64,000 nucleotides of DNA from G963664115 sp965216035 (GTDB taxonomy: Bacteria; Acidobacteriota; Terriglobia; 20CM-2-55-15), in NCBI GenBank assembly GCA_965216035.1, contig CBDCFM010000019.1:310001-374000 (forward strand), given 5' to 3'. The notes below the pieces were generated by a model. The model was not told where the DNA came from, searched no databases, and worked only from the letters and a program-made list of their open reading frames with translations. Both the position numbers and the translations under genes were made by a program. Each line of letters opens with the position of its first letter. Within the stretch, counting starts at the first letter, position 1. Of this stretch, positions 35,029 to 44,362 are shown piece after piece.

Positions 35029-35826
35029 CGCAGCTATGCAAATCCCCACACCATGCGGATTCCCACAGTTGCTTGAAAACAGCCTCGAAGACTCGGCTTT
35101 TTCACCGTTCCCACAGGCCCGACGGCGGGCTAAATATCAACCCATTTCAGCGGCGGCGATCCACCTTAAGACCCAGGATTTCCTGTCCGAAGAATGGGGA
35201 GCCCCTCCGGGGGCCTGCACGGCTCGCCGCCCGCTGTAGATGCGCAGGAGTTGGCGCTGTGTGAAACGCTCGTTATGGATGGATGCATCCAGACCGGGGA
35301 AGTTCCTGATTAGAGCACCTTGACGGAAACTGTGGAAGAACGTGTTCAGGAGAGTCCCCGGGTCGTGGAAATTCGCCACCGGCATCCTGTGGAGCCTGAA
35401 GATGGGATTCTGATGAAGGCTGGATTCGAAAACTTGCAGCGAATCGAGCGTGGCCAGGTGCTGGCACGAGACAAAACCGGAGAGATATTGTCGAGCGAAG
35501 ACGGGCGGATAGTGATGCCCCTGCATCAGAGCCAGGGCAGCGACGGGTTCTTTGTGGTTCGAGAAGTCCGTTCGTTCTGACTGACCGTGGCTGTATGGAT
35601 GCGCCGATTCCACCTGGAAAGGATCCTCCCGCTCATGCCCGGGGTGGAACCTCATCCAGCTCTTCAGGATACTTTGTCATTAATCGTACGGTGGCCCGTT
35701 GGTTCGTCGTTGAGGTGTGTCACTTGCTCGGCTTTCGTAGAAAGTTGAAGGAGGGGGCCCAGCTGGTTGTCAGCCGGATGAGGGAAATGCCGGTTCGGAG
35801 TCTCTGATCGATCCTTCGCAGGGGTG

Positions 35827-37773
35827 TCAGCGACCTCCGGCAAGCTGTGGCCACATCTGCAAACCTGTCGGGATGCTAACCGTTAATGTCGTTCCACTCC
35901 CAACCTCGCTTTCAACCGTAATTTGGCCGCTGTGTTTTGCGACGATGTTGTAGGAGGCGATCAACCCAAGGCTTGCCTTGACCCGCGATCCGGTCTTGCC
36001 AAACGTGGGGTCAAACAATCGCGGTAGCTTATCTGCAGGTATGCCGACACCTGTGTCGGAGAACTTAAGCCTTACACGACCGCTCTCCGCGTGGGTTCGA
36101 ATGGTTATCGTACCCTCACCGCGAATCGCTTGAGTTGCATTTGTGAGCACGTTGAAGAACATCTGGTTGAGTTCACTTGCGTAGCAACGAACCATAGGAA
36201 GGGTTCCGTATTCTCGCACTATCTGAATTCGGTTTCCGATTCGAGTTTTAAGAAGCGTCAAAGTTGTTTCGATGCCTTCGTGGAGGTCGAAGGGTTCGAA
36301 GACGGCGCGATCAATCCGTGTGAAACTTTTCAGACTTGCGACGAGCTTTCCAATCCGGTTGATTGCCAATTCGGTCACATGTTCGTTTTCCTCAAGGCTT
36401 TGCAGCGCAGTCTGAAGTTTTCGATCTGCCCGTATTTCTTCTGCCGTAGAACCTGATTTCAGCGCGGTCTGGAGATCGGCAGTGCATGTAGAAATAAGGC
36501 CAACAGCGCTGTTGATCACGCCGACCGGCGTATTCAGTTCATGAATGATTCCTTCGACGATGCCGCCCAATGCAGCCATCTTCTCCGCCTGTATCAACTG
36601 GGCTTCGGCAGCCTTCAGTTCTGCCAAGAGTTCTTCGAGTTGGTCGTTCGTCTTCCGAAGCTCAACGTTTTTCAAGCGTGCGATCTCCGCTGCTTGCTCC
36701 GACTTTTCGACCTCAAATTCGATTTGGAGGTTCTTAACGCGGGAAACAGCCTCTTCGCCAGTGACTTCTTCTTTGATGCGGTGAAAGGTCCGATGGTGGT
36801 CCAAAGCCTTGTCCAAATCTCCGGCCAATTCGTATGCAAGAGAGAGCCCTTCGTGGCATTGGTAGATGCGAGGTTTGGCTTTTACCTGCGTTGCTATTTT
36901 CAGCGCGTTCAACAGCGTATTGATAGCCCGCTCAGCGTTGTTTTCCTTTATCGCGAGGTGCCCGAGGTTGAGCAGTCTGGTGCTTTCCGCCTGTCGATAG
37001 CCCATGCGCCGTCGGATCTGGAGGCTTCGCTGATGAAAATCCCGTGCCCGCTCATATTCATCGACGTTCTGGTAGATCGCGCCGATGTCGTTCAAAGCGC
37101 GTGCTTCTCCCATCAGATTGCCTTGAGCCTGGAAGATCTCCAGGGCCCGTTGATGGTAATCAGCCGCCTCTTCATAGTCGCCGAGTGTTTGATAGACGGT
37201 ACCAATGCCGCTTAATGCGCGTGCCTCGCCAATCGGGATTTCTAATTCTCTGAACATAGTCATAGCCCGATTTTCGTATACCAGCGCGCGTTCGTAGTCT
37301 CCTAGTTCGTGATAGCCAGATCCGATACCGTGAACAGTCCAGGCCTCGTCGCTCTGGTTTCCCAATTGTTGGAACAACTTCAGTGCCTCGAAAGCATTGG
37401 CCAAGGCTCGATCGTATTCGCCCATGCTGAGGTCTACCTGTGCGAGAGCCGCAAGGTTTCGGCTGCGGCCATCAGGATCTTCCAGAGCGTCAAAGAGTGA
37501 CAGAGAATCCATCAGGATGGGTAAGGCGGCGTCATGATTCGACAGGACCATCTCAGCGACGCCAATCGACAGGGTGGAGTAAGCAATTCCGGGTTCATAG
37601 GCGAGGCGGCGTGCTATTTCGAGCGCGCGTCGGGAAACGTCCAGCGCACGCTTCGGGTTGTTGGCCCCCAATGTGCGTGCGAGGCGGACCATGAGATCCA
37701 CCAATTCTGGCGTTTCGTTTCCGCTTGCGTCGAAGGCCTGAACCTTCGCTTCAATTTCCCGAACGTCGGTCAT
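35827..37773 (-). CDS. TPR-repeat sensor histidine kinase
   Basis: The 648-residue cytoplasmic protein has about seven tetratricopeptide repeats (residues 30-330), for example IGTVYQTLGDYEEAADYHQRALEIF and IGAIYQNVDEYERARDFHQRSLQI. A coiled coil follows (about 345-400), then a histidine kinase with GGIVEGIIHELNTPVGVINSA (His411), the N box NVLTNATQAI, the G1 box DTGVGIP, and a C-terminal GSGTTLTVSIP. It has no membrane segment. It faces the divergent nucleotide-translocase/CNB/kinase/receiver operon at 37960-44161, and its kinase core resembles the one in that operon, so both probably signal in one system. Confidence 0.88.
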   Translation of the reverse strand: MTDVREIEAKVQAFDASGNETPELVDLMVRLARTLGANNPKRALDVSRRALEIARRLAYEPGIAYSTLSIGVAEMVLSNHDAALPILMDSLSLFDALEDPDGRSRNLAALAQVDLSMGEYDRALANAFEALKLFQQLGNQSDEAWTVHGIGSGYHELGDYERALVYENRAMTMFRELEIPIGEARALSGIGTVYQTLGDYEEAADYHQRALEIFQAQGNLMGEARALNDIGAIYQNVDEYERARDFHQRSLQIRRRMGYRQAESTRLLNLGHLAIKENNAERAINTLLNALKIATQVKAKPRIYQCHEGLSLAYELAGDLDKALDHHRTFHRIKEEVTGEEAVSRVKNLQIEFEVEKSEQAAEIARLKNVELRKTNDQLEELLAELKAAEAQLIQAEKMAALGGIVEGIIHELNTPVGVINSAVGLISTCTADLQTALKSGSTAEEIRADRKLQTALQSLEENEHVTELAINRIGKLVASLKSFTRIDRAVFEPFDLHEGIETTLTLLKTRIGNRIQIVREYGTLPMVRCYASELNQMFFNVLTNATQAIRGEGTITIRTHAESGRVRLKFSDTGVGIPADKLPRLFDPTFGKTGSRVKASLGLIASYNIVAKHSGQITVESEVGSGTTLTVSIPTGLQMWPQLAGGR

Positions 37774-38144
37774 CCTTACCTATCAGCACTATCGATGGTG
37801 CGCCAGCCGGCGGAAGGCCCCGATCGATTATGTCACAATGGATTGGCATCTCGGACGTGAGGCACAGACAGGGATTCCCGTATCTCTTTAAAACGCTGGT
37901 CTGTCCGAACTACAGAATGAAGTGCCCTTTTCGACGAGGACAATTCTTCCAGGACACGAATGCCTGATCGTATCCGGACAATTCTGAATCTTCGCCCCCA
38001 TGAACGCCGGATAACATCAATGATGTTCCTCTACGTTCTTGGGCTACTCACTTTCCACTACATTTTGAAGCCGCTCCGGGCCCGGTTTTTTCTCCAAACT
38101 TTTCCCGCAAGCGATCTGCCATACGCATATATCTTGACGGCTTT

Positions 38145-39530
38145 GAGTTATTGTCAAAAGTGGTGTTTAGGAGATTGATTCAAGCGGCGGTCTGATCGAG
38201 CTTTGTCACTTCGATTCCATCGTTAAATTTCACTCCAGTAATCACCTTGACCAGATCATCGAATCCTCGTAATCGTCGCCAGTTCTTCTCAGCGCACTGA
38301 CCCAGCTTGAACATCATGTGCAGCATTCCATCCCGTGTCAGGCAGCCTCTGGATCGCTTGGTTCGGTGTCGAATGATGGCAAAGGTCGATTCAATGGGAT
38401 TAGTCGTTCGGATGCTCTGCCAGTGCTTGGCCGGAAAGCCGTAAAAGACCAGCAGTGCTTCTCTGTCTTTCTGCAGGCAGACAGTGGCTTTCGGATACTT
38501 CGGCTCATAGGTTTCAATGAACAGATCGAATGCCTTCTCGGCATCTGCGTGTGTCTCAGCCTTCCAGATCGCGTGCAGTGCCTGTTTCGCTTTCGCCTGG
38601 ACCGACTTGGGTAAGCAGTTGAGCACATTCATGGTCTTGTGCATCCAGCAGCGTTGTTGGTGTGTCTCGGGATAGATTTCCTCCAGTGCGGCCCAGAACC
38701 CCATCGCCCCGTCACCGATGGCCAACTTCGGAATATTCATCCCTCGGGACTTCAGCTTCAACAAGACCTCACGCCAACTCTGTGTCGATTCCCGTACACC
38801 GTCTTCGATCGCCAGAAAACGCTTCTCTCCGCGTTCATTCACGCCGATCACGACCAACGCACACAACTTGGTTTGTTCAGCTCGAAGTCCGCTGTAGATA
38901 CCGTCGGCCCAGACATAGACCCAGCGGTCGGCGTCCAAACGCTGGTCGCACCCGATGCGGTACTCTTCAGCCCAGACCCGTTTCAAGCGCGATACCGTGC
39001 TCGCTGACAAGCCCTGCGCCTTCGGACCGACAAGAACTTTCAGGGCCTCACCCATCTCGCCACTGGAGACGCCTTTCAAATACAACCACGGCACGGCGGC
39101 TTCCATCGACTGCGTCTTCCGAATGTAGGGGGGTACCAGGGCCGAGCGGAACGTCACAGCTTCGCCCATCTTGGCGCGCACCTTCGGGATTTGCACCGTT
39201 ACCGGACCCAGGCCGGTCTGCAGCTCGCGTTCAGGCAGATAACCGTTGCGCACCACTCCAGCCTTCCCCGTCTCGGTTCGCCGATCGCCGTGCTGGGATA
39301 GCAGTTCGGACAGTTCGGCTTCCACAGCGCGTTGGATCAGCTCTTGCGCCCCGGCTCGTAGCAGGTCGGTCACTGGGTCTGCAATCGCTTCTCGATCTTC
39401 CAGTTCAATAACGATACTCTTACTCATAGTGGCGTATCTCCTTTGGTTGCTTTGAAGTCTCGTAAACAACAAATCAACCAGATACGCCGCTTTTCTTCAA
39501 TCCCTCAAACACCAGATTCGGTTATAACTC
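38145..39530 (-). mobile_element. IS256-family insertion sequence (copy B)
   Basis: The 1386-bp element has ends GAGTTATTG and, read inward on the other strand, GAGTTATAACC, both leading into TGGTGTTT. It is flanked by perfect 9-bp direct repeats GACGGCTTT at 38136-38144 and 39531-39539. It carries one transposase gene on the minus strand. It splits the nucleotide-translocase gene. It is a different member of the family from the element at 504-1871. Confidence 0.93.
38180..39427 (-). CDS. IS256-family (mutator-type) transposase
   Basis: The 415-residue protein starts at the ATG at 39427 (MSKSIVIELEDREAIADPV) with an AAGGAG site; a longer frame from 39472 is less likely. It has VWADGIYSGLR, IGDGAMGFW, the CWMHKTMNVL motif and RTTNPIESTFA. 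These give the DDE triad and the C/H motif of the family. The gene seems intact. Confidence 0.95.
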   Translation of the reverse strand: MSKSIVIELEDREAIADPVTDLLRAGAQELIQRAVEAELSELLSQHGDRRTETGKAGVVRNGYLPERELQTGLGPVTVQIPKVRAKMGEAVTFRSALVPPYIRKTQSMEAAVPWLYLKGVSSGEMGEALKVLVGPKAQGLSASTVSRLKRVWAEEYRIGCDQRLDADRWVYVWADGIYSGLRAEQTKLCALVVIGVNERGEKRFLAIEDGVRESTQSWREVLLKLKSRGMNIPKLAIGDGAMGFWAALEEIYPETHQQRCWMHKTMNVLNCLPKSVQAKAKQALHAIWKAETHADAEKAFDLFIETYEPKYPKATVCLQKDREALLVFYGFPAKHWQSIRTTNPIESTFAIIRHRTKRSRGCLTRDGMLHMMFKLGQCAEKNWRRLRGFDDLVKVITGVKFNDGIEVTKLDQTAA

Positions 39531-42118
39531 GACGGCTTTGTTCGCCGGGTTGATCGCGACGTTCTTATTCAGGCTTGCCCGACGCGTGTCTTTGGTTTCA
39601 CTCATAACCATAACGAACGCCGGAATCGTAGGAACACTCCTCGTCTTTCGGGCCGTAATAGACCGCGATTCGGTGTTCCTCCCCTACGCATACTACGTGT
39701 ACGTGCAGACGGTCTCTGGTGTTGCGATGGCACAGTTCTGGCTGCTGGCCGGCCGTGTCTACGATTCCCGGCAGGCAAAACGTACGTATAGCGTCATCGG
39801 TGCTGGTGCAATCATCGGCGCAATTATCGGCAGTGTTATCCCAGGATTTCTTTCAGGACGTCTGTCCGTGGAATCGATGTTTGCGGTATGCATCGGAATT
39901 ATGGTCGGGTTGACCGGGCTGGCCCATGCTGTCTGGCGGTCGCGGAGGAAGGTCGCCGTCGGAGTTGCTCAGAGCCGGGAACGTGACATACAACGCGACC
40001 GGTTTCGGGGACTTTACCGGATGGTAGCGACCTTGAGCCATTTGCGCTTAATCGGTCTGTTGGTCCTCTTGACGGTGATCGGGTCGCAGTTGGCGGAATG
40101 GCAGCTCAGCCAGGCAGTTCAGGACTTCTACGTTGATCTGGGACGAATTGAACAGGGCACCCAGATTAACGAATTCTTCGGCCGGTTCTACCTGGTTACA
40201 AATATCGTCGGCATGCTTCTGCAGATCGGCGTCACTGGATTTGTCGTCCGGCGGTTTGGCATCCTGGCAGCCTTGCTTGTTCTCCCGGTCGCGCTGTTGG
40301 CGGGTGGGTTGGGGGTGCTCTTTGTCCCCGGACTCGCTGCCGCAACACTCACTCGTGGCAGTGATGCGGCGTTTCGGTACTCGATGGGCCGAACCAGTCT
40401 GGAATTGCTGTACCTGCCCTTGTCTCCCGTAGTCCGAGAACGAATGAAGGTATTTGTTGACGTGTTCGTGGATCGGGTCGGTCGTGCAGTGGCCGGTATC
40501 CTGATTCTGTTGTTGACCAGCTCGCTACTTCCATTTGGCCTTAGGGGAACGGCATTCGTAATGGTCGTAGTTATTGCAGTCAGTATATTTGTCGCTGTCC
40601 GAGTGCGTAAAACCTACGTGGAAGAGTTCCGTCACCAATTGGAACGCAGTGAAGTGAATTTATCGGAGATTGCGAACTTCGTCACGGATCCGGCATCGGT
40701 GCAAATGCTGGTGGATTTTCTGGGGAGCTCAGAGCAACGTCACGTCGCTTATGCGTTAAAGCTTCTTCAGTCGAGCAAAGGTGTCGATTTCCAGGTCCAA
40801 CTCCTTCCACTGCTCAGACATCCTTCTTCGCGGATAAGAATGGAGGCGGTGCGTACACTTCCAGTGTTGACGCAAGAATTCCAGAGCGAGGCCGAGCGCT
40901 TGCTATTTGACGAAGACGATGCTGTGCGTGAGGTCGCGCTGGACTACCTCCTGACGCATTCGAGTCTCGGCTCCGGTGCGCGTCTCGACCTCATGTTGCA
41001 TCACGATGACGCAGGGATAAGGACGCTGGCTGCTATTTGGGCGGCCGAGCATGCTCCCAAGGATTTTCGCGCGCCACGTGACGTCGTCGATGGGTTGCTG
41101 GCAGCTGGTGGAGTTCGGTCTCGCACCGCGGGAATTGAATTGGCATCGCGCTTGGAAGGGTCCGAAGCCAGCAAGCTTCTCGAGCAGCTGCTGGCTGCAT
41201 CGGAAGGTGAGCTTGCTGGTGTCGCAGCGGGTGCGGCGGCACGGATCGGCGCAATCCCACTGGCGATGCGGGTGATTCGAATGCTGGCCGAGCCCCGCTC
41301 CCGCAAACACGCTAAGAAAGCCCTGGTTCGATACGGGCAACTGATAGAGTCTCAGTTGGGCGAAGTTCTCAGCGACGCGACTGAAGACCTGCTTATACGG
41401 CGGGAGGTTCCGTGGGTGCTGGGGCGTATTGGTGGTAGCAAAGCCGCCGAAGCTCTTGTAAAGAACCTTGGCGTCGAGGATCGAACGTTGCGCTATCGCG
41501 TAGTGAAGGGGCTCAATCATCTCCATCGGTATGAGCCCAGCCTCCCTGTCCCAAGTCCACTGATCGCCGAACAGATATTTCGCGAAACACAGAACTACTA
41601 CGAAGCGCTACTGTTGTGTCGCACGCTGGGCCAGAAGACAAGCCTATTGGGTCGTGCAATCGAAGAGCGCTTGGACAGAGACATGGAACTTATCTTCCGT
41701 CTGACCGGGCTCCAGTACCCGCAGAGGGACATCTATTTTGCCTATAGCGCAATCCGCGGCGATCACGTTGGCCGGCGGACGGCTGCTCTGGAGTTCATGG
41801 ACAACGTATTGCGGGCTGATCTCAAATCCATTATTCTCCCGCTCTTGGAAGACGGACCGACGGACCATCTTATTGATCAGGCTACACGGCGATACGCGAT
41901 TCGTATTAGCGACATTCAAGATGCGCTGCACCTGGTGTTGCGGCAGTCCGACAGCTGGTTAACAGCATGTGCCCTTTACGAAATCGGTGTGCGGAATATC
42001 ACGGAGATGATCGAGAGTTGTCGTGGTTTGACCCGTCACCGAGACTCTCTTGTGCGAGAATCGGCTTATTGGGCGCTGGGGCGGCTCGGAGAGGAAGCGG
42101 TGGATCTCGGGTGAATCC

Positions 42119-42550
42119 ATGACGATCATAGAGCGGGTATTTCTGTTGCAGGGTATCGATCTGTTCGCTGATGTCGCGACGGAACAGTTGTCGTTTCTGG
42201 CAGCGATCGCCGAGGAAAAAACGTTCGATTCTGAAAAGATCATTTACCGCGAAGGCGACGCGCCCGACGGTCTCTATGCCGTTATTTCAGGGGCGGTTCA
42301 GATGAAGCGTTTAGAGGAAGGCATTGACACGATCAGCGCGAACGGCGCTTTCGGAGTGTGGGCTCTCTTCGACGACGAGCCGAGATTGGCCACGGCCGTG
42401 GCGTTGGAGGAGTCCCAGATCTTGTTCGTGTCTCGCGATGCATTCTACGAACTCTTGTCCGATCACGTGGAAATTGTAGAGGGGCTTTTCAAGCAGCTCG
42501 TATATAGATTGCGGCGACTCGCGTCTAACGTAGAGGCGTCGGTGACATGA
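42119..42550 (+). CDS. cyclic-nucleotide-binding domain protein
   Basis: The 143-residue protein is a stand-alone cNMP-binding (Crp-like effector) domain: IDLFADVATEQLSFLAAIAEEKTF, KIIYREGDAPDGLYAVISGAVQM, then a degenerate phosphate-binding cassette NGAFGVWALFDDEPRLATAVA, where canonical domains have G-E-x-A-L-x-x-x-x-R-x-A. The Glu of the cassette is replaced, so binding of cAMP or cGMP is uncertain. No DNA-binding domain follows. It starts 4 bases after the translocase gene and overlaps the kinase gene by 4 bases. Confidence 0.87.
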   Translation: MTIIERVFLLQGIDLFADVATEQLSFLAAIAEEKTFDSEKIIYREGDAPDGLYAVISGAVQMKRLEEGIDTISANGAFGVWALFDDEPRLATAVALEESQILFVSRDAFYELLSDHVEIVEGLFKQLVYRLRRLASNVEASVT

Positions 42551-43686
42551 ACCCTAGACGCAACCTTATGCTCGTTGTTCTCGAGCACACGAACGCTGAA
42601 TATATCGAGCGGACTCTGATTGACGGCAACTGCGATGTTACACGGATGTCCGCTCAAGAAGCGGTAACCGCCCAAACGGAGTCAGCTCCGGAAGTAGTCG
42701 TCATCGCGTCATCTGATGAGACGCGCCCGGAACTCACAGAACTCGTGGCGGGCCTCGGAAGAGGCCCCAATCCTCCCCCGATCCTATTCGTAGGAGGTGC
42801 TACAGATCTCCCCGGCTCGAGGCCATATCCGCACTTCGTAGAACATATCGAAGGCAGAGACGCGGCACGGCTACTTGATGCGGTCAAACGTGGAGCCCAG
42901 TTTCGTGCTCTCCAGTTGGGATACCGGGACTCTCAGGCGCGGTTGCTGCATGCTAGTGGCCTGGCTACGCTGGGGAGCATGGTGGCTGGTGTGGCGCACG
43001 AGATTAAGACGCCGTTGAGCGCCATTCGGGGAAACAACGAGGTCCTCGAGACCGTGGCCGAAAGAGTTCGAGACCGTCTGGGTGTCCTGGCCTCCGAACA
43101 CCCGGATCTCAAGTCCGAGTGCGAGGAGACATGTGAGGTGCTCGACGATTCGGTTCGAACGAATAAGTTGGCGATCGAACGGCTCCTGGAAATCGTAAAA
43201 GGTGCAAGCAACATTGCGAGAGTCGACGATGGCAAGGAGGTCCTCGACATCCGCGCGGGAATCGACAGTTCACTGATCCTTCTGGCGCACGAGGTAAAAG
43301 GGCGAATCGAAGTGATTCGAGAGTTCGCCGATGTGCCCGACTGCGAGTGCTGTCCGGGGCAGATCTGCCAGGTTCTACTCAACCTCCTGGTCAACGCTTC
43401 TCAGGCGATCGAGGGTCGGGGCACTATTCGGATCCGAACGTGGGAGGACAATGACACCGTTCGTGTTGCGATCTCCGACGATGGACCTGGAATATCTGAA
43501 GAGGTTCAAGAGCGGATATTTGATGCGGGATTTACGACGAAATCTTCCGAGCAGGGTTCAGGCTTGGGACTTTCAATATCCAGGCGTATCGTTCAAAATC
43601 ACGGAGGTAGTCTCGAAGTGAAGAGCCGCCCCGGTACGGGCACAACGTTTACAATGAGTCTACCGAGGACACCCAAGAGTGACTGA
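42547..43686 (+). CDS. sensor histidine kinase
   Basis: The 379-residue protein has an N-terminal receiver-like region without obvious phospho-acceptor (about 1-118), then a HisKA domain with GSMVAGVAHEIKTPLSAIRGN (His151). The HATPase domain has the N box LLNLLVNASQAI, G1 DDGPGIS, the F box IFDAGFTTK and G2 GSGLGLSISRRIV. No membrane segment is found. Its ATG overlaps the CNB gene and its end overlaps the receiver gene, so all are translated together. The likely input is the CNB protein, the translocase/HEAT protein, or both. Confidence 0.92.
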   Translation: MNPRRNLMLVVLEHTNAEYIERTLIDGNCDVTRMSAQEAVTAQTESAPEVVVIASSDETRPELTELVAGLGRGPNPPPILFVGGATDLPGSRPYPHFVEHIEGRDAARLLDAVKRGAQFRALQLGYRDSQARLLHASGLATLGSMVAGVAHEIKTPLSAIRGNNEVLETVAERVRDRLGVLASEHPDLKSECEETCEVLDDSVRTNKLAIERLLEIVKGASNIARVDDGKEVLDIRAGIDSSLILLAHEVKGRIEVIREFADVPDCECCPGQICQVLLNLLVNASQAIEGRGTIRIRTWEDNDTVRVAISDDGPGISEEVQERIFDAGFTTKSSEQGSGLGLSISRRIVQNHGGSLEVKSRPGTGTTFTMSLPRTPKSD

Positions 43687-44161
43687 GAACAACGACAAGC
43701 CGATCGTGCTCATTGTCGATGATGAAGAAATGGTCGCAGTTTCCCTGAAGAATCTGTTCCGCCTCCATGACGACTACCGGCTCCTGACCGCGACTGTTCC
43801 AGAGAAGGCCCTCGAGCTGGCTCACGAAGAGGCCGTCGACCTGATTATCAGCGACTACATGATGCCTTCGATGGACGGGATTACTCTCCTCGGTAAGATC
43901 AGGGCGGTCCAGCCACAGGCCATCCGGATCTTATTGACGGGCTATTCGGACAAGGACAGCGCAATTCGGGCCATCAATGAGGTCGGTCTCTTTCAGTTTA
44001 TTGAAAAACCTTGGGACAACGATTTTGTCCGAATGGTTGTTCGAAACGGCCTCGAAAAGCGGCAGTTGATTCGAAATCTTGACGAGAACATACAAGAGCT
44101 TTCCAGCGCGAATTCCAATCTGAAATCCATCCAGACCGACTTGATTCGCGCCTTCATGTAG
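43679..44161 (+). CDS. response regulator receiver protein with coiled-coil tail
   Basis: The protein has 160 residues from a GTG start at 43679, overlapping the kinase gene by 8 bases. It is a CheY-like receiver with VDDEE, phospho-acceptor Asp59 in LIISDYMMPSMDG, the Thr in ILLTGYSD and Lys in FIEKPWDND. The FIEKPW sequence is typical of receivers in RpfG-type and sensor-kinase proteins. A short helical tail follows (RQLIRNLDENIQELSSANSNLKSIQTDLI). There is no output domain, so it must act through protein contacts. Confidence 0.92.
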   Translation: MTENNDKPIVLIVDDEEMVAVSLKNLFRLHDDYRLLTATVPEKALELAHEEAVDLIISDYMMPSMDGITLLGKIRAVQPQAIRILLTGYSDKDSAIRAINEVGLFQFIEKPWDNDFVRMVVRNGLEKRQLIRNLDENIQELSSANSNLKSIQTDLIRAFM

Positions 44162-44199
44162 GGCCGCAAGCCTACAAGGGGCAACGCGCTCGCAGGATC

Positions 44200-44227
44200 C
44201 TGAAAAAGCAACCGATGACTTTTTCAG
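44200..44227 (+). terminator. possible terminator of the translocase-kinase-receiver operon
   Basis: A perfect 9-bp inverted repeat, CTGAAAAAG (44200-44208) and CTTTTTCAG (44219-44227), lies 39 bases after the receiver gene's stop. The stem is A/T-rich, so this is a weak candidate. Confidence 0.45.
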
Positions 44228-44362
44228 CAAAGCCCTCGGAGAAATGTGATTCTCGCATGGCTTGCGTTTTCAACCCCTGACAGAGGTCGAACATAGCCCG
44301 ACATCCTGTGCTGCATGACAGAATGCTGAACAATGAGAGTTTTTCAGTAGTCTGCCAGTGAG

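Larger units (their letters stand above)
33829..35208 (+). mobile_element. IS3-family insertion sequence, second type
   Basis: The 1380-bp element has ends TGAGGTGCTCCCC and, read inward on the other strand, GGAGGGGCTCCCC, both continuing into TTCGGACAGG. It is flanked by GGG at 33826-33828 and 35209-35211. It carries orfA and orfB in two frames on the plus strand. About 180 bases after orfB are non-coding. It is unrelated at the sequence level to the IS3-family copies at 27879 and 57511. Confidence 0.88.
33244..35580 (+). pseudogene. succinylglutamate desuccinylase/aspartoacylase-family protein, split by an IS3-family element and carrying a stop
   Basis: The first part (33244-33828) encodes the M14-type zinc amidohydrolase core: IAIGGLHANETSG (zinc ligands His and Glu), GNRPALARGERYGHEDLNRIW and FLDLHTTSAPG. 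The rest (35212-35580) reads GLHGSPPAVDAQELAL... and the C-terminal domain RHRHPVEPEDGILMKAGFENLQRIERGQVLARD...DGFFVVREV. Removing the element and one GGG copy gives FEGGLHGSP in a continuous frame of 318 codons, as in relatives. In addition an in-frame TAG at 35311-35313 breaks the second part, so the gene has decayed beyond the insertion. The start GTG at 33244 overlaps the thrC promoter. Confidence 0.88.
37960..42114 (+). pseudogene. nucleotide-translocase-like membrane protein with HEAT repeats, split by an IS256-family element
   Basis: The start at 37960 (MPDRIRTILNLRPHERRITSMMFLYVLGLLTFHYILKPLRA) has an AGGA site. The frame breaks at 38144 and resumes at 39540. Removing the element and one 9-bp copy gives YILTALFAGLIATFLF in a continuous frame of 919 residues. 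The first about 420 residues have some twelve membrane segments and resemble the ATP/ADP translocase (Npt/NTT) branch of major facilitators. The remaining about 490 residues are HEAT-like helical repeats, including ALKLLQSSKGVDFQVQLLPLLRHPSSRIRMEAVRTLPVL and VRESAYWALGRLGEEAV. In relatives the HEAT part often precedes a cyclic-nucleotide-binding domain; here that domain is the next gene. Only the C-terminal part could now be translated. Confidence 0.85.

Noticed and set aside
35595..35807. Short frame between the aspartoacylase remnant and the TPR kinase gene
   Set aside because: No ribosome binding site and no recognisable sequence; composition like other non-coding frames.
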